Assembly (NCBI RefSeq): GCF_001905725.1
Contig: NZ_LIWB01000006.1
Coordinates: 310,001-374,000, forward strand
DNA: 64,000 nucleotides
Origin: Streptomyces sp. CB02400
GTDB taxonomy: Bacteria; Actinomycetota; Actinomycetes; Streptomycetales; Streptomycetaceae
Reading direction: 5' to 3'
Of the stretch, positions 49,116 to 57,016 are shown piece after piece (the stretch's first letter is position 1; every line of letters starts with the position of its first letter). A program made the translations under genes and the position numbers. The notes beneath the pieces were generated by a model, which saw only the letters and a list, made by a program, of their open reading frames with translations, made no database searches and was not told the DNA's origin.

Positions 49116-50135
49116 GTGTCGGGTATGTCGGCGGGCCGGTCAGCCATGCGGATGGGACCCGCTGAGCTGGTGCAGGCGGCGGCCATGGCCCGCCGCTTCT
49201 ACCTCGAGGGCAAATCCAAGATCCAGATCGCCGAGGAGTTCGGCGTCAGCCGCTTCAAGGTGGCCCGGGTCCTGGAGACCGCCCTCGAACGGGATCTCGT
49301 ACGGATCGAGATCCGCGTGCCGGCCGAGCTGGACGCCGAGCGCTCCGACGCGCTCCGCGCCCGGTACGGCCTGAGGCACGCCGTCGTGGTCGAGTCCCCG
49401 GCCGAGGCCGAGGAGACACCCGACCCCGAGAACCTGGGAGAGGTGGCCGCCGACCTGCTCGGCGAGCTGGTCAACGAAGGGGATGTGCTGGGGCTGGCCT
49501 GGGGCCGGTCCACCATCCACATGGCGGCGGCCCTGGACCGGCTGCCGCCCTGCACGGTCGTGCAGCTCACGGGCGTGTACGACGCCGGGACCGCCGAGCG
49601 CGGTTCGGTGGAGGCCGTGCGGCGCGCCGCGCAGGTGTCGGGCGGCGACGCCCACCCCATCTACGCGCCGATGCTGCTGCCGGACGCGGCCACCGCTCAG
49701 GCACTGCGCCACCAGACCGGGATCGCGCGGGCCTTCGAGTACTTCGACAAGGTCACCGTCGCCTGCGTCTCCATCGGTTCCTGGGAGCCGGGCATCTCCA
49801 CGGTGCACGACATGCTCAGCGACGAGGAGCGGGCGCACTACGCCTCCCTCGGGGTCGCCGCGGAGATGTCCGCGCACCTCTTCGACGCGGAGGGGCGCCG
49901 GGTCGGCCGGGACCTGGGGGAGCGGTGCATCACGGTCAAGACCGACCAGCTCCGCCGGGTGCCCGAGGTCGTCGCGATCGCGGGCGGACAGCGCAAGGGG
50001 CCCGCGATCGACGCGGTCCTGCGCTCCGGTCTGGTCACCAGTCTGGTGACGGACACGTCGGCCGCGGACTACCTGATGACGGCGGGGGCCACCCCGCGAT
50101 CCGCCCTCAACCGCGCGGACCCGGACGGCCCCTGA
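49116..50135 (+). CDS. SorC/DeoR-type sugar-binding transcriptional regulator
   Basis: 339 residues. HTH near 30-57 (GKSKIQIAEEFGVSRFKVAR), then a sugar-phosphate-binding domain of the SorC/CggR type (LGLAWGRSTIHMAAAL; TGVYDAGTAERGSVEAVRRA; VAIAGGQRKGPAIDAVLRSG). The start is GTG 49116 because GAGGAG lies six bases before it; a GTG at 49092 has no site. It follows rpe, so it may respond to a pentose or pentose phosphate and control sugar genes. The targets are not in view. Confidence 0.85.
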   Translation: MSGMSAGRSAMRMGPAELVQAAAMARRFYLEGKSKIQIAEEFGVSRFKVARVLETALERDLVRIEIRVPAELDAERSDALRARYGLRHAVVVESPAEAEETPDPENLGEVAADLLGELVNEGDVLGLAWGRSTIHMAAALDRLPPCTVVQLTGVYDAGTAERGSVEAVRRAAQVSGGDAHPIYAPMLLPDAATAQALRHQTGIARAFEYFDKVTVACVSIGSWEPGISTVHDMLSDEERAHYASLGVAAEMSAHLFDAEGRRVGRDLGERCITVKTDQLRRVPEVVAIAGGQRKGPAIDAVLRSGLVTSLVTDTSAADYLMTAGATPRSALNRADPDGP

Positions 50136-50225
50136 CGGCGGGTGAGGCGGGGGCGGGCCCGGCAGCACCGGCCGCACGGTGCTGCGACAGGCCCCGCTCC
50201 TCCGCCTCCCGGCGGCGGTACCGGG

Positions 50226-50570
50226 ATGACGTACGACCTGGCCGGCCGGTTCGTGGTCGCCCCGGACCTCGACGGGGTCACCGACGAGACGGGTCTGATG
50301 GACCGGTGCGCCCGGGCCCTGGACCTGCCCGACGGGTTCGGCCGCGACGGGGGCGCCCTCGTCGGCCCCCTCTCCGACCACACCGTCCGGCCCGAGGGCG
50401 CCGTGGAGCGCGGGCTGCTGGTCGTCGTACGCGGTCGGCGGGCGTACGGGACGACGCACCGGACGCCGTCGCTCACCGTGGCCCGGACCTTGGAGGATCC
50501 TCCGAGCAGGGCTCTGACCAGCCTGGATGATCCGCCCGGAGCGGGCGTTCCGGTCGTCATGGGACAATGA
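50226..50570 (+). CDS. Barstar-like protein
   Basis: 114 residues. A pattern similar to the barstar family: DLDGVTDETGLMDRCARALD, LPDGFGRDGGALVGPLSD, and a hydrophobic strand RGLLVVVRG. Barstar proteins bind and block barnase-type RNases. No RNase gene is adjacent, and the usual FGxNWDAL core is altered (FGRDGGAL). ATG at 50226. Weak but repeated similarity; it could instead be a degenerate family member. Confidence 0.5.
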   Translation: MTYDLAGRFVVAPDLDGVTDETGLMDRCARALDLPDGFGRDGGALVGPLSDHTVRPEGAVERGLLVVVRGRRAYGTTHRTPSLTVARTLEDPPSRALTSLDDPPGAGVPVVMGQ

Positions 50571-50637
50571 AGTACGTGCTCTTCCCCCTGGCTGACCTGT
50601 CCGGGGGCCACCTCTGATCGACTGGGATGTGCAGCAC

Positions 50638-52080
50638 GTGCGTTTCCTCAACGACATCCAGCCCGCGTACGACCTGACGTACGACGACGTCTTCATGGTG
50701 CCCAGCCGCTCCGCGGTCGGCTCGCGGCAGGGCGTGGACCTCAGCTCGCCGGACGGCACCGGCACCACCATCCCGCTGGTCGTCGCGAACATGACCGCCA
50801 TCGCCGGCCGCCGCATGGCCGAGACGGTGGCCCGGCGCGGGGGGCTCGTCGTCATCCCGCAGGACATCCCCATCGAGGTCGTCACCGAGGTCGTCTCCTG
50901 GGTGAAGGGCCGCCACCACGTCCTGGACACCCCGATCGTGCTGGCCCCGCACCAGACCGTCGCCGACGCGCTCGCCCTGCTGCCCAAGCGCGCCCACAAC
51001 GCGGGCGTCGTCGTCGACGACGAGCACCGGCCGGTCGGCGTGGTCACCGACACCGACCTGTCCGGCGTGGACCGCTTCACCCAGCTCGAAGAGGTCATGT
51101 CCAAGGACCTGATCCTCATCGACGCGGACATGGACCCGCGCGAGGCCTTCAACACCCTCGACGCCGCCAACCGCCGCTACGCGCCCGCCGTGGACCAGGA
51201 CGGCCGCCTGGCGGGCATCCTGACCCGCAAGGGCGCCCTGCGCGCCACCCTGTACACCCCGGCCACCGACGAGCGGGGCAGGCTCCGCATAGCCGCCGCC
51301 GTCGGCATCAACGGCGACGTGGCGGGCAAGGCCCAGCAGCTGCTGGACGCCGGCGTCGACACGCTCGTCATCGACACCGCGCACGGGCACCAGGAGTCGA
51401 TGATCAGCGCGCTGAAGCTGGTCCGCGACCTCGACCCGCGGGTGCCGATCGTCGCCGGCAACGTCGTCGCCGCTGCGGGCGTCCGCGACCTGATCGAGGC
51501 TGGCGCCGACATCGTCAAGGTCGGCGTGGGCCCCGGCGCCATGTGCACCACCCGCATGATGACCGGCGTCGGCCGGCCGCAGTTCTCCGCCGTCCTGGAG
51601 TGCGCCGCCGAGGCGAGGAAGTACGGCAAGCACGTGTGGGCCGACGGCGGCGTCCGCCACCCGCGCGACGTGGCGATGGCGCTCGCCGCCGGCGCGTCCA
51701 ACGTGATGATCGGCTCCTGGTTCGCCGGGACCTACGAGTCCCCGGGCGACCTCCAGCACGACGCGAACGGCCGCCCCTACAAGGAGTCCTTCGGCATGGC
51801 CTCCGCGCGTGCCGTGCGCAACCGCACCTCCGAGGAGTCGGCGTACGACCGCGCCCGCAAGGCGCTGTTCGAGGAGGGCATCTCCACCTCCCGCATGTTC
51901 CTCGACCCCACCCGGCCCGGCGTCGAGGACCTGATCGACTCGATCATCGCGGGCGTCCGTTCCTCCTGCACCTACGCCGGAGCCGGATCGCTCGAGGAGT
52001 TCGCCGAGAAGGCCGTCGTCGGCGTCCAGAGCGCCGCCGGCTACGCCGAGGGCAAGCCGCTGCACGCCAGCTGGAGCTGA
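50638..52080 (+). CDS. guaB1: GuaB1-type IMP dehydrogenase family protein (likely GMP reductase)
   Basis: 480 residues. N-terminal half-barrel, two CBS motifs (about 95-205, VMSKDLILIDADMDPREAF), then the barrel with active-site Cys in VGPGAMCTTRMMTGVGRP. The flap lacks the IMPDH Arg-Tyr pair I would expect; it reads RTSEESAYDRARKALFEEG. The mycobacterial GuaB1 with CBS domains is a GMP reductase, so GMP to IMP is the likely reaction. GTG 50638 is preferred over GTG 50629 for spacing. Confidence 0.8.
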   Translation: MRFLNDIQPAYDLTYDDVFMVPSRSAVGSRQGVDLSSPDGTGTTIPLVVANMTAIAGRRMAETVARRGGLVVIPQDIPIEVVTEVVSWVKGRHHVLDTPIVLAPHQTVADALALLPKRAHNAGVVVDDEHRPVGVVTDTDLSGVDRFTQLEEVMSKDLILIDADMDPREAFNTLDAANRRYAPAVDQDGRLAGILTRKGALRATLYTPATDERGRLRIAAAVGINGDVAGKAQQLLDAGVDTLVIDTAHGHQESMISALKLVRDLDPRVPIVAGNVVAAAGVRDLIEAGADIVKVGVGPGAMCTTRMMTGVGRPQFSAVLECAAEARKYGKHVWADGGVRHPRDVAMALAAGASNVMIGSWFAGTYESPGDLQHDANGRPYKESFGMASARAVRNRTSEESAYDRARKALFEEGISTSRMFLDPTRPGVEDLIDSIIAGVRSSCTYAGAGSLEEFAEKAVVGVQSAAGYAEGKPLHASWS

Positions 52081-52099
52081 CGGCCCCTCACCCCCGTCC

Positions 52100-52136
52100 G
52101 GCCCCCGCCGACCCCGCCCCGGGATCGGCGGGGGCC
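52100..52136 (+). terminator. Terminator after guaB1
   Basis: Perfect 12-bp stem GGCCCCCGCCGA-type (52100-52111 with 52125-52136), 19 bases after the stop. Confidence 0.8.
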
Positions 52137-52240
52137 GTTGCGCAACGGTCGAAAGCCCCCGCGCAACGAACACCCGCGTCCCCGCCGGTAACGCAATGAT
52201 CTTGCGGGGGTGCGCAAGGTTGCTGCATTTCAGGAGCAAC
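52135..52240 (+). promoter_or_regulatory. Cluster of TTGCG/CGCAA sites, likely Lrp/AsnC operators
   Basis: Palindrome CCGTTGCGCAACGG (52135-52148); GCGCAAC (52161-52167); CGCAA-TGATC-TTGCG (52192-52206); TGCGCAAGG (52211-52219); GTTGCT/AGCAAC separated by ten bases (52219-52240). All lie upstream of an APC permease whose downstream neighbour encodes an Lrp/AsnC regulator. Such regulators bind arrays of short inverted repeats, so autoregulated control of the permease is likely. Confidence 0.6.
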
Positions 52241-52365
52241 GAAGAACCTCGTAGGGTTACGCGCTGTACGTGTGTGGCGGGGACCCCGCTCGACGGGTCC
52301 CGACTGTCGCGGGGCGCCGTCGGTCCCCTGCCGCGGAAGACCGGCAGCGACGAAGGAGTCAGCGC

Positions 52366-53844
52366 GTGCTCGACCAAGGCGCACCCCCGCACAACGGCCG
52401 CCCCGCCGCCCCGCCGTCCCCGGGCCTCGGCGCGCGCCTCATGCGCCGCAAGCCCGTGGAACGCCTGGTCGCGGAGGGTGGCCAGGGCGAGGGCGGCTCC
52501 CTGCGGCGGTCCCTCGGACTGTGGCAGCTCACCATGATCAGCATCGGTGCCACCCTCGGCACCGGCATCTTCGTCGTCCTCGGCGAGGCCGTCCCCAAGG
52601 CCGGCCCGGCCGTCACGCTGTCCTTCGTCATAGCCGGTCTGACGGCCCTCTTCTCCGCCCTCTCCTACGCCGAGCTGGCGGGCACCATCCCGGTCTCCGG
52701 CTCCTCCTACTCGTATGCGTACGCAACGATGGGCGAGCTGGTCGCCTGGGTCTGCGGCTGGTGCCTGATGCTGGAGTACGGCGTGTCGGTCGCCGCCGTC
52801 GCCGTCGGCTGGGGCGAGTACCTCAACGAACTCCTCGACGGCACCATCGGCGTCACCATCCCGGCCGCGCTCTCCGCCCCGCCCGGCGACGGCGGCGTCT
52901 TCAACCTGCCCGCGCTGATCGTCGTCCTGCTCGCCATGGCGTTCCTGATGGGCGGCGCCCGCGAGTCCGCCCGCGCCAACACGATCATGGTGGTCGTGAA
53001 GATCGGCGCGCTGGTGCTGTTCTGCGCCATCGGCGTCCAGGGCTTCCGCTCCGGCAACTACGAGAACTTCATGCCGCTCGGCATGGCCGGCGTCAGCGCC
53101 GCCGGGGCGACGCTCTTCTTCTCGTACATCGGCTTCGACGCCGCCTCCACCGCCGGCGAGGAGGCGAAGAACGCCCAGCGCGACCTGCCCCGCGCGATCC
53201 TGCTGTCGCTCGCCATCATCACCGCGCTGTACGTCCTGGTCGCCGCCGTCGCCGTGGGCGCCAAGCCCTGGCAGCAGTTCACCGACTCCGAGGCCACGCT
53301 CGCCCAGATCATGCGCGAGGTCACCGGCCAGAGCTTCTGGGGCACCCTGCTGGCGTTCTGCGCCGTCATCGCCATCGCCAGCGTCGTCCTGACCGTGCTC
53401 TACGGCCAGACCCGCATCCTGTTCGCCATGGCCCGGGACGGACTGGTGCCCAAGGCGTTCGGCAAGGTCAGCCCGAAGACCGGCACGCCCCGGACCAACA
53501 CCCTGATCGTCTCCCTCTTCTGCGGCGTGCTGGCCGCCGCCATCCCGCTCGGCCAGCTCGCCGACGCCACCAGCATCGGCACCCTGTTCGCCTTCGCGCT
53601 GGTCAACGTCGCCGTCGTGGTGCTGCGCCGGACGCGTCCGGAGATGCCCCGCACCTTCCGCGTGCCGCTGTCTCCGCTCATGCCGGCCCTCGGCTTCGCG
53701 TTCTGCCTGTGGATGATGGGCAGCCTGTCCGCCGTCACCTGGGTGGTCTTCGGTGTCTGGATGGCCGCCGGGCTCGTGTTCTACTTCCTGTACGGCCACC
53801 GCCGCTCCCGGCTCGCCGCCCCCGCCACACCAGAAGCGAAGTGA
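52366..53844 (+). CDS. APC-family amino acid permease
   Basis: 492 residues with about 12 membrane helices. The hydrophilic N-terminus of about 50 residues is followed by LTMISIGATLGTGIFVVLGE, the APC helix-1 substrate motif, and ELAGTIPVSGSSYSYAYATM. It resembles the cationic amino acid transporter/YfnA branch. GTG 52366 with GAAGGAG seven bases upstream. It sits between an Lrp-like operator cluster and the Lrp/AsnC gene. Confidence 0.88.
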   Translation: MLDQGAPPHNGRPAAPPSPGLGARLMRRKPVERLVAEGGQGEGGSLRRSLGLWQLTMISIGATLGTGIFVVLGEAVPKAGPAVTLSFVIAGLTALFSALSYAELAGTIPVSGSSYSYAYATMGELVAWVCGWCLMLEYGVSVAAVAVGWGEYLNELLDGTIGVTIPAALSAPPGDGGVFNLPALIVVLLAMAFLMGGARESARANTIMVVVKIGALVLFCAIGVQGFRSGNYENFMPLGMAGVSAAGATLFFSYIGFDAASTAGEEAKNAQRDLPRAILLSLAIITALYVLVAAVAVGAKPWQQFTDSEATLAQIMREVTGQSFWGTLLAFCAVIAIASVVLTVLYGQTRILFAMARDGLVPKAFGKVSPKTGTPRTNTLIVSLFCGVLAAAIPLGQLADATSIGTLFAFALVNVAVVVLRRTRPEMPRTFRVPLSPLMPALGFAFCLWMMGSLSAVTWVVFGVWMAAGLVFYFLYGHRRSRLAAPATPEAK

Positions 53845-53854
53845 ACCACCCGCA

Positions 53855-54307
53855 GTGCTGAACGATCTCGACGAACGCATCGTGCACGCCCTCGCCGAGG
53901 ACGCCCGCCGCTCCTACGCGGACATCGGCCAGCTCGTCGGCCTGTCCGCGCCCGCCGTGAAACGGCGCGTGGACCGGCTGCGTGCCACCGGGGCCATCAC
54001 CGGATTCACCGTACGGGTGGACCCGGCCGCCCTCGGCTGGGAGACGGAGGGGTTCGTCGAGATCTACTGCCGCAGCAACACCTCCCCGGAGACCATCCAG
54101 CGGGGCCTGGAGCGCTACCAGGAGGTCGTGGCCGCCTCCACCGTCACCGGTGACGCGGACGCGGTCGCCCAGGTCTTCGCCTCCGACATGCGCCACTTCG
54201 AACGGGTCCTGGAACGCATCGCGGGGGAGCCGTTCGTCGAGCGGACCAAGTCCGTGCTGGTGCTGTCCCCGCTGCTGCGCCGGTTCTCGTCGGGATCGCC
54301 CGCGTAA
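53855..54307 (+). CDS. Lrp/AsnC-family regulator
   Basis: 150 residues. N-terminal HTH (DLDERIVHALAEDARRSYAD, IGQLVGLSAPAVKRRVDRL) and C-terminal RAM ligand-binding domain (EGFVEIYCRSNTSPETI; STVTGDADAVAQVFA). GTG at 53855, ten bases after the permease stop, so the two are co-transcribed. It most likely senses the amino acid carried by the permease and binds the sites at 52135-52240. Confidence 0.88.
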   Translation: MLNDLDERIVHALAEDARRSYADIGQLVGLSAPAVKRRVDRLRATGAITGFTVRVDPAALGWETEGFVEIYCRSNTSPETIQRGLERYQEVVAASTVTGDADAVAQVFASDMRHFERVLERIAGEPFVERTKSVLVLSPLLRRFSSGSPA

Positions 54308-54358
54308 GTCCGCGTAAACGGTGGGCGCGGGGCACGCCACCCGACTAGCATCGGCGTC

Positions 54359-54376
54359 ATGACCTGGCGACATTGA
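54359..54376 (+). CDS. Five-codon leader ORF (MTWRH)
   Basis: ATG ACC TGG CGA CAT TGA. A TAGCAT at 54346-54351 lies seven bases before the ATG, so the transcript may start on the ATG itself. Downstream, G/C-rich inverted repeats (for example CGAGGGCCGCCTCGG near 54396-54410) and a CCC/GGG pairing around the exporter's ribosome binding site could form alternative structures. A leader peptide with Trp-Arg-His ahead of an exporter suggests control by ribosome stalling. Confidence 0.5.
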   Translation: MTWRH

Positions 54377-54462
54377 TCCACCAGCCGCGCCTCCCGAGGG
54401 CCGCCTCGGCCGCCGTACGTCCTCGACGTCCGGTGTCCGAACCGCCCTTACGGGAAGGCCTC

Positions 54463-55668
54463 ATGACTTTCACGCCCACGCGTGCCTCCGACGTCCGCGT
54501 GCGACGGCTGACGACCACGCTGTACGGCTATTCGTTCCTCGAAGACTTCGTCCTGCTCTACCCGGTGTACGCGCTGCTGTTCAGCGACACCGGCCTGTCC
54601 GTCGGGCAGATCTCCTCCCTGTTCGCCCTCTGGTCGGTGACCGGTGTGCTGCTGGAGGTCCCCTCCGGGGTCTGGGCCGACGCCGTCTCGCGCCGGCTGC
54701 TGTTGTGGCTCGGCCCGCTGCTCACCGCCGCCGGCTTCGCCCTGTGGGTGCTCGTCCCGTCGTACGGCGCCTTCGCCCTCGGCTTCGTGCTGTGGGGCGC
54801 CGGCGGAGCACTCGGCTCCGGTGCGCTGGAGGCGCTGGTCTACGACGAGCTGGAACGGCTCGACGCGGCCGGCCGCTACGCCCGGATCATGGGCCGGGCC
54901 CGTGCGGCCGGGCTGGTCGCGGTGATGGCGGCGATGGGACTCGCCGGCCCCGTGCTCACCTGGGGCGGCCACACCGCCGTCGGGGCCGCCAGCGTGCTGG
55001 TGTGTCTGCTGACGGCGGCCACGGCACTCCGGTTCCCCGAGCACCGCTCCCCGAAGACCGGACACGAGAACTGGACGGCGACCCTGCGCGCCGGACTCGC
55101 CGAGGCGCGGGCAGACCGGTCCGTCCGCGGGGCGCTCCTGCTGGTTCCGGCCGTGAGTGCGGTGTGGGGCGCGCTGGACGAGTACACGCCGCTGCTGGTG
55201 CGGGGGACCGGTGTCGCGGACGGGACGGTTCCCTACCTGCTCCTGCTGATCTGGGCCGGTGCCACGGCCGGGAGCCTGCTGGCCGGTGAGGGTGAGCGGC
55301 TCGGCACGGCCGGGCTCGCCGCCGTGCTCGCCGGTGCGGGCCTCGCCCTGGCCGTCGGCGCGGCGGCCGGCACACCGGCGGGACTGGTCCTCGTCGCCCT
55401 CGCCTTCGGCGGCTTCCAGGCGGCGACCGTGCTGGCCGACGCCCGTCTCCAGAGACGCATCGAGGACACCGGCCGGGCCACCCTCACCTCGGTGGCGGGC
55501 CTGGGCACGGAACTGACGACGATCGCGGTCTACGGCGGCTACGCGGTGATCGCCTCGGGCGCCACCCACAGCATCGCCTTCGCCGTGTTCGCGATCCCGT
55601 ACCTGACGACGGCAGCGGCCCTGCTGCTCGCCGTGGCTGCCAGGGCACGGGCACGAGGGTTGCTGTAG
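54463..55668 (+). CDS. MFS transporter
   Basis: 401 residues, about 12 membrane helices. Helices 1-2: TTTLYGYSFLEDFVLLYPVY and ISSLFALWSVTGVLLEVPSG, then WADAVSRRLLLWLG, the MFS loop 2-3 motif. A central loop carries HRSPKTGHENWTATLRAGLA. Substrate unknown; small-molecule export is usual for this branch. ATG 54463 with GGGAAGG upstream. It is preceded by the leader ORF at 54359, implying regulated expression. Confidence 0.82.
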   Translation: MTFTPTRASDVRVRRLTTTLYGYSFLEDFVLLYPVYALLFSDTGLSVGQISSLFALWSVTGVLLEVPSGVWADAVSRRLLLWLGPLLTAAGFALWVLVPSYGAFALGFVLWGAGGALGSGALEALVYDELERLDAAGRYARIMGRARAAGLVAVMAAMGLAGPVLTWGGHTAVGAASVLVCLLTAATALRFPEHRSPKTGHENWTATLRAGLAEARADRSVRGALLLVPAVSAVWGALDEYTPLLVRGTGVADGTVPYLLLLIWAGATAGSLLAGEGERLGTAGLAAVLAGAGLALAVGAAAGTPAGLVLVALAFGGFQAATVLADARLQRRIEDTGRATLTSVAGLGTELTTIAVYGGYAVIASGATHSIAFAVFAIPYLTTAAALLLAVAARARARGLL

Positions 55669-56178
55669 CGCCTGCGGTCGGTGGGTGGGTCGGGGCCGGG
55701 TCGGGGGTGTCCGTCCTCGGACTGGCGCGACTGCGCTTCTTGGAGGGGGTGCGAGGTGCGGACGCGCCGGCCACCGCGGGCGGCCACCCCCGCCCCGTCC
55801 CCTTCCCGTCGCAGGCGGCGCAACCGCGGGCAGGCGCATGCCGAGTGGACCGCGGGCAGTCACGCCGCCACCCCCTCCGCCCTCCGCGGGCAGCCGTGCC
55901 TCCCCCAGTGCCTCAAGGTCCTGGGAGGTACCCCCGGGGCGGCACGGGTGGGCGCGACGGCACCCCGCAAGCGCCGGGCCGCGCGAACACCCCCGCCCCG
56001 CACCGACGCCGCGGCACCCCGTACAGCACCGCGCCGCGCAACGAATCGCCGCCACCCCCGCCCCGCACGCAACAAACCCCTCACCGACGCGCAACGGCTC
56101 CACCTTGTCCCCCCGAGCCGCCCGCCCGTACCGTCTATCCGACCCCCCGAAACCCCCGCGTACCGGTGAGGAACACGC
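55669..56178. repeat. Repeat-containing intergenic region
   Basis: 510 bases without a gene. G/T-rich run GGTCGGTGGGTGGGTCGGGG at the left, then three GCGGGCAG-type units (55827-55894), and at about 55935-55975 an inverted copy of the repeat core found at 24165-24200 (GCGGGGTGCCGTCGCGCCC on the minus strand). The right part is C-rich with low complexity. Confidence 0.6.
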
Positions 56179-56967
56179 ATGCGCACCGCCCTGCTCCAGA
56201 GCTCCGGCCGCCCCGGATCCGTCGCCGAGAACCTCAAGGTCCTCGACGAGGCCGCCGGCCGCGCCGCCGCCGCGGGCGCCGGGCTGCTCGTCACATCGGA
56301 GCTGTTCCTCACGGGGTACGCGATCGGCGACGACATCCCCCGGCTCGCCGAGCCCGCCGACGGCGACGCGGCCGACGCGATCGCGGAGACCGCCACCCGG
56401 CACGGCCTCGCGATCGCCTACGGCTACCCCGAGCGGGACGGCGAGCGCGTCTTCAACTCCGTACAGCTGATCTCCGCCGACGGCACCCGCCTCGCGAACT
56501 ACCGCAAGACCCACCTCTACGGCTGCTTCGAGCGGGACCACTTCACCCCGGGGGAGCGGACCGTCGTGCAGGCCGAGCTCGACGGCCTCACCATCGGCCT
56601 GATGATCTGCTACGACGTCGAGTTCCCGGAGAACGTGCGCGCCCACGCGCTGGCCGGCACCGACCTCCTCCTGGTGCCCACGGCACAGCTGCACCCGTTC
56701 CAGTTCGTCGCCGAGTCCGTCGTACCGGTGCGGGCGTTCGAGAACCAGATGTACATCGCGTACGTCAACCGGGTGGGCCGGGAGGGCGAGTTCGAGTTCG
56801 TGGGCCTGTCCACGCTCGCCGCCCCCGACGGAGTCGCCCGCACCAGGGCCGGCCGGACCGAGGAACTCGTCGTCGCCGACGCCGACCCGGTGTTCCTCGC
56901 CGCGTCCCGTGAGAACAACCCGTATCTGACCGACCGCCGCCCCGGCCTCTACGGGTCCCTCGTCTGA
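56179..56967 (+). CDS. Carbon-nitrogen hydrolase (nitrilase superfamily)
   Basis: 262 residues. The catalytic triad is visible: Glu in VTSELFLTGY (about 42), Lys in NYRKTHLYG (about 113), Cys in GLMICYDVEFPE (about 148). It hydrolyses an amide; the substrate is not shown by sequence. It lies 49 bases before an FAD amine oxidase that resembles tryptophan/phenylalanine 2-monooxygenases, which make amides, so an acyl-amide from an amino acid is a good candidate. Confidence 0.85.
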   Translation: MRTALLQSSGRPGSVAENLKVLDEAAGRAAAAGAGLLVTSELFLTGYAIGDDIPRLAEPADGDAADAIAETATRHGLAIAYGYPERDGERVFNSVQLISADGTRLANYRKTHLYGCFERDHFTPGERTVVQAELDGLTIGLMICYDVEFPENVRAHALAGTDLLLVPTAQLHPFQFVAESVVPVRAFENQMYIAYVNRVGREGEFEFVGLSTLAAPDGVARTRAGRTEELVVADADPVFLAASRENNPYLTDRRPGLYGSLV

Positions 56968-57016
56968 ACCCCTCACCCCCCACCCCCGCTTCACCTGTGC
57001 AAGGAGTCCGTACCCC

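Noticed and set aside
50557..53880. 1107-codon minus-strand open frame over guaB1 and the permease
   Set aside because: Crosses two well-supported plus-strand genes and the gap between them; no motif, and a typical shadow composition.
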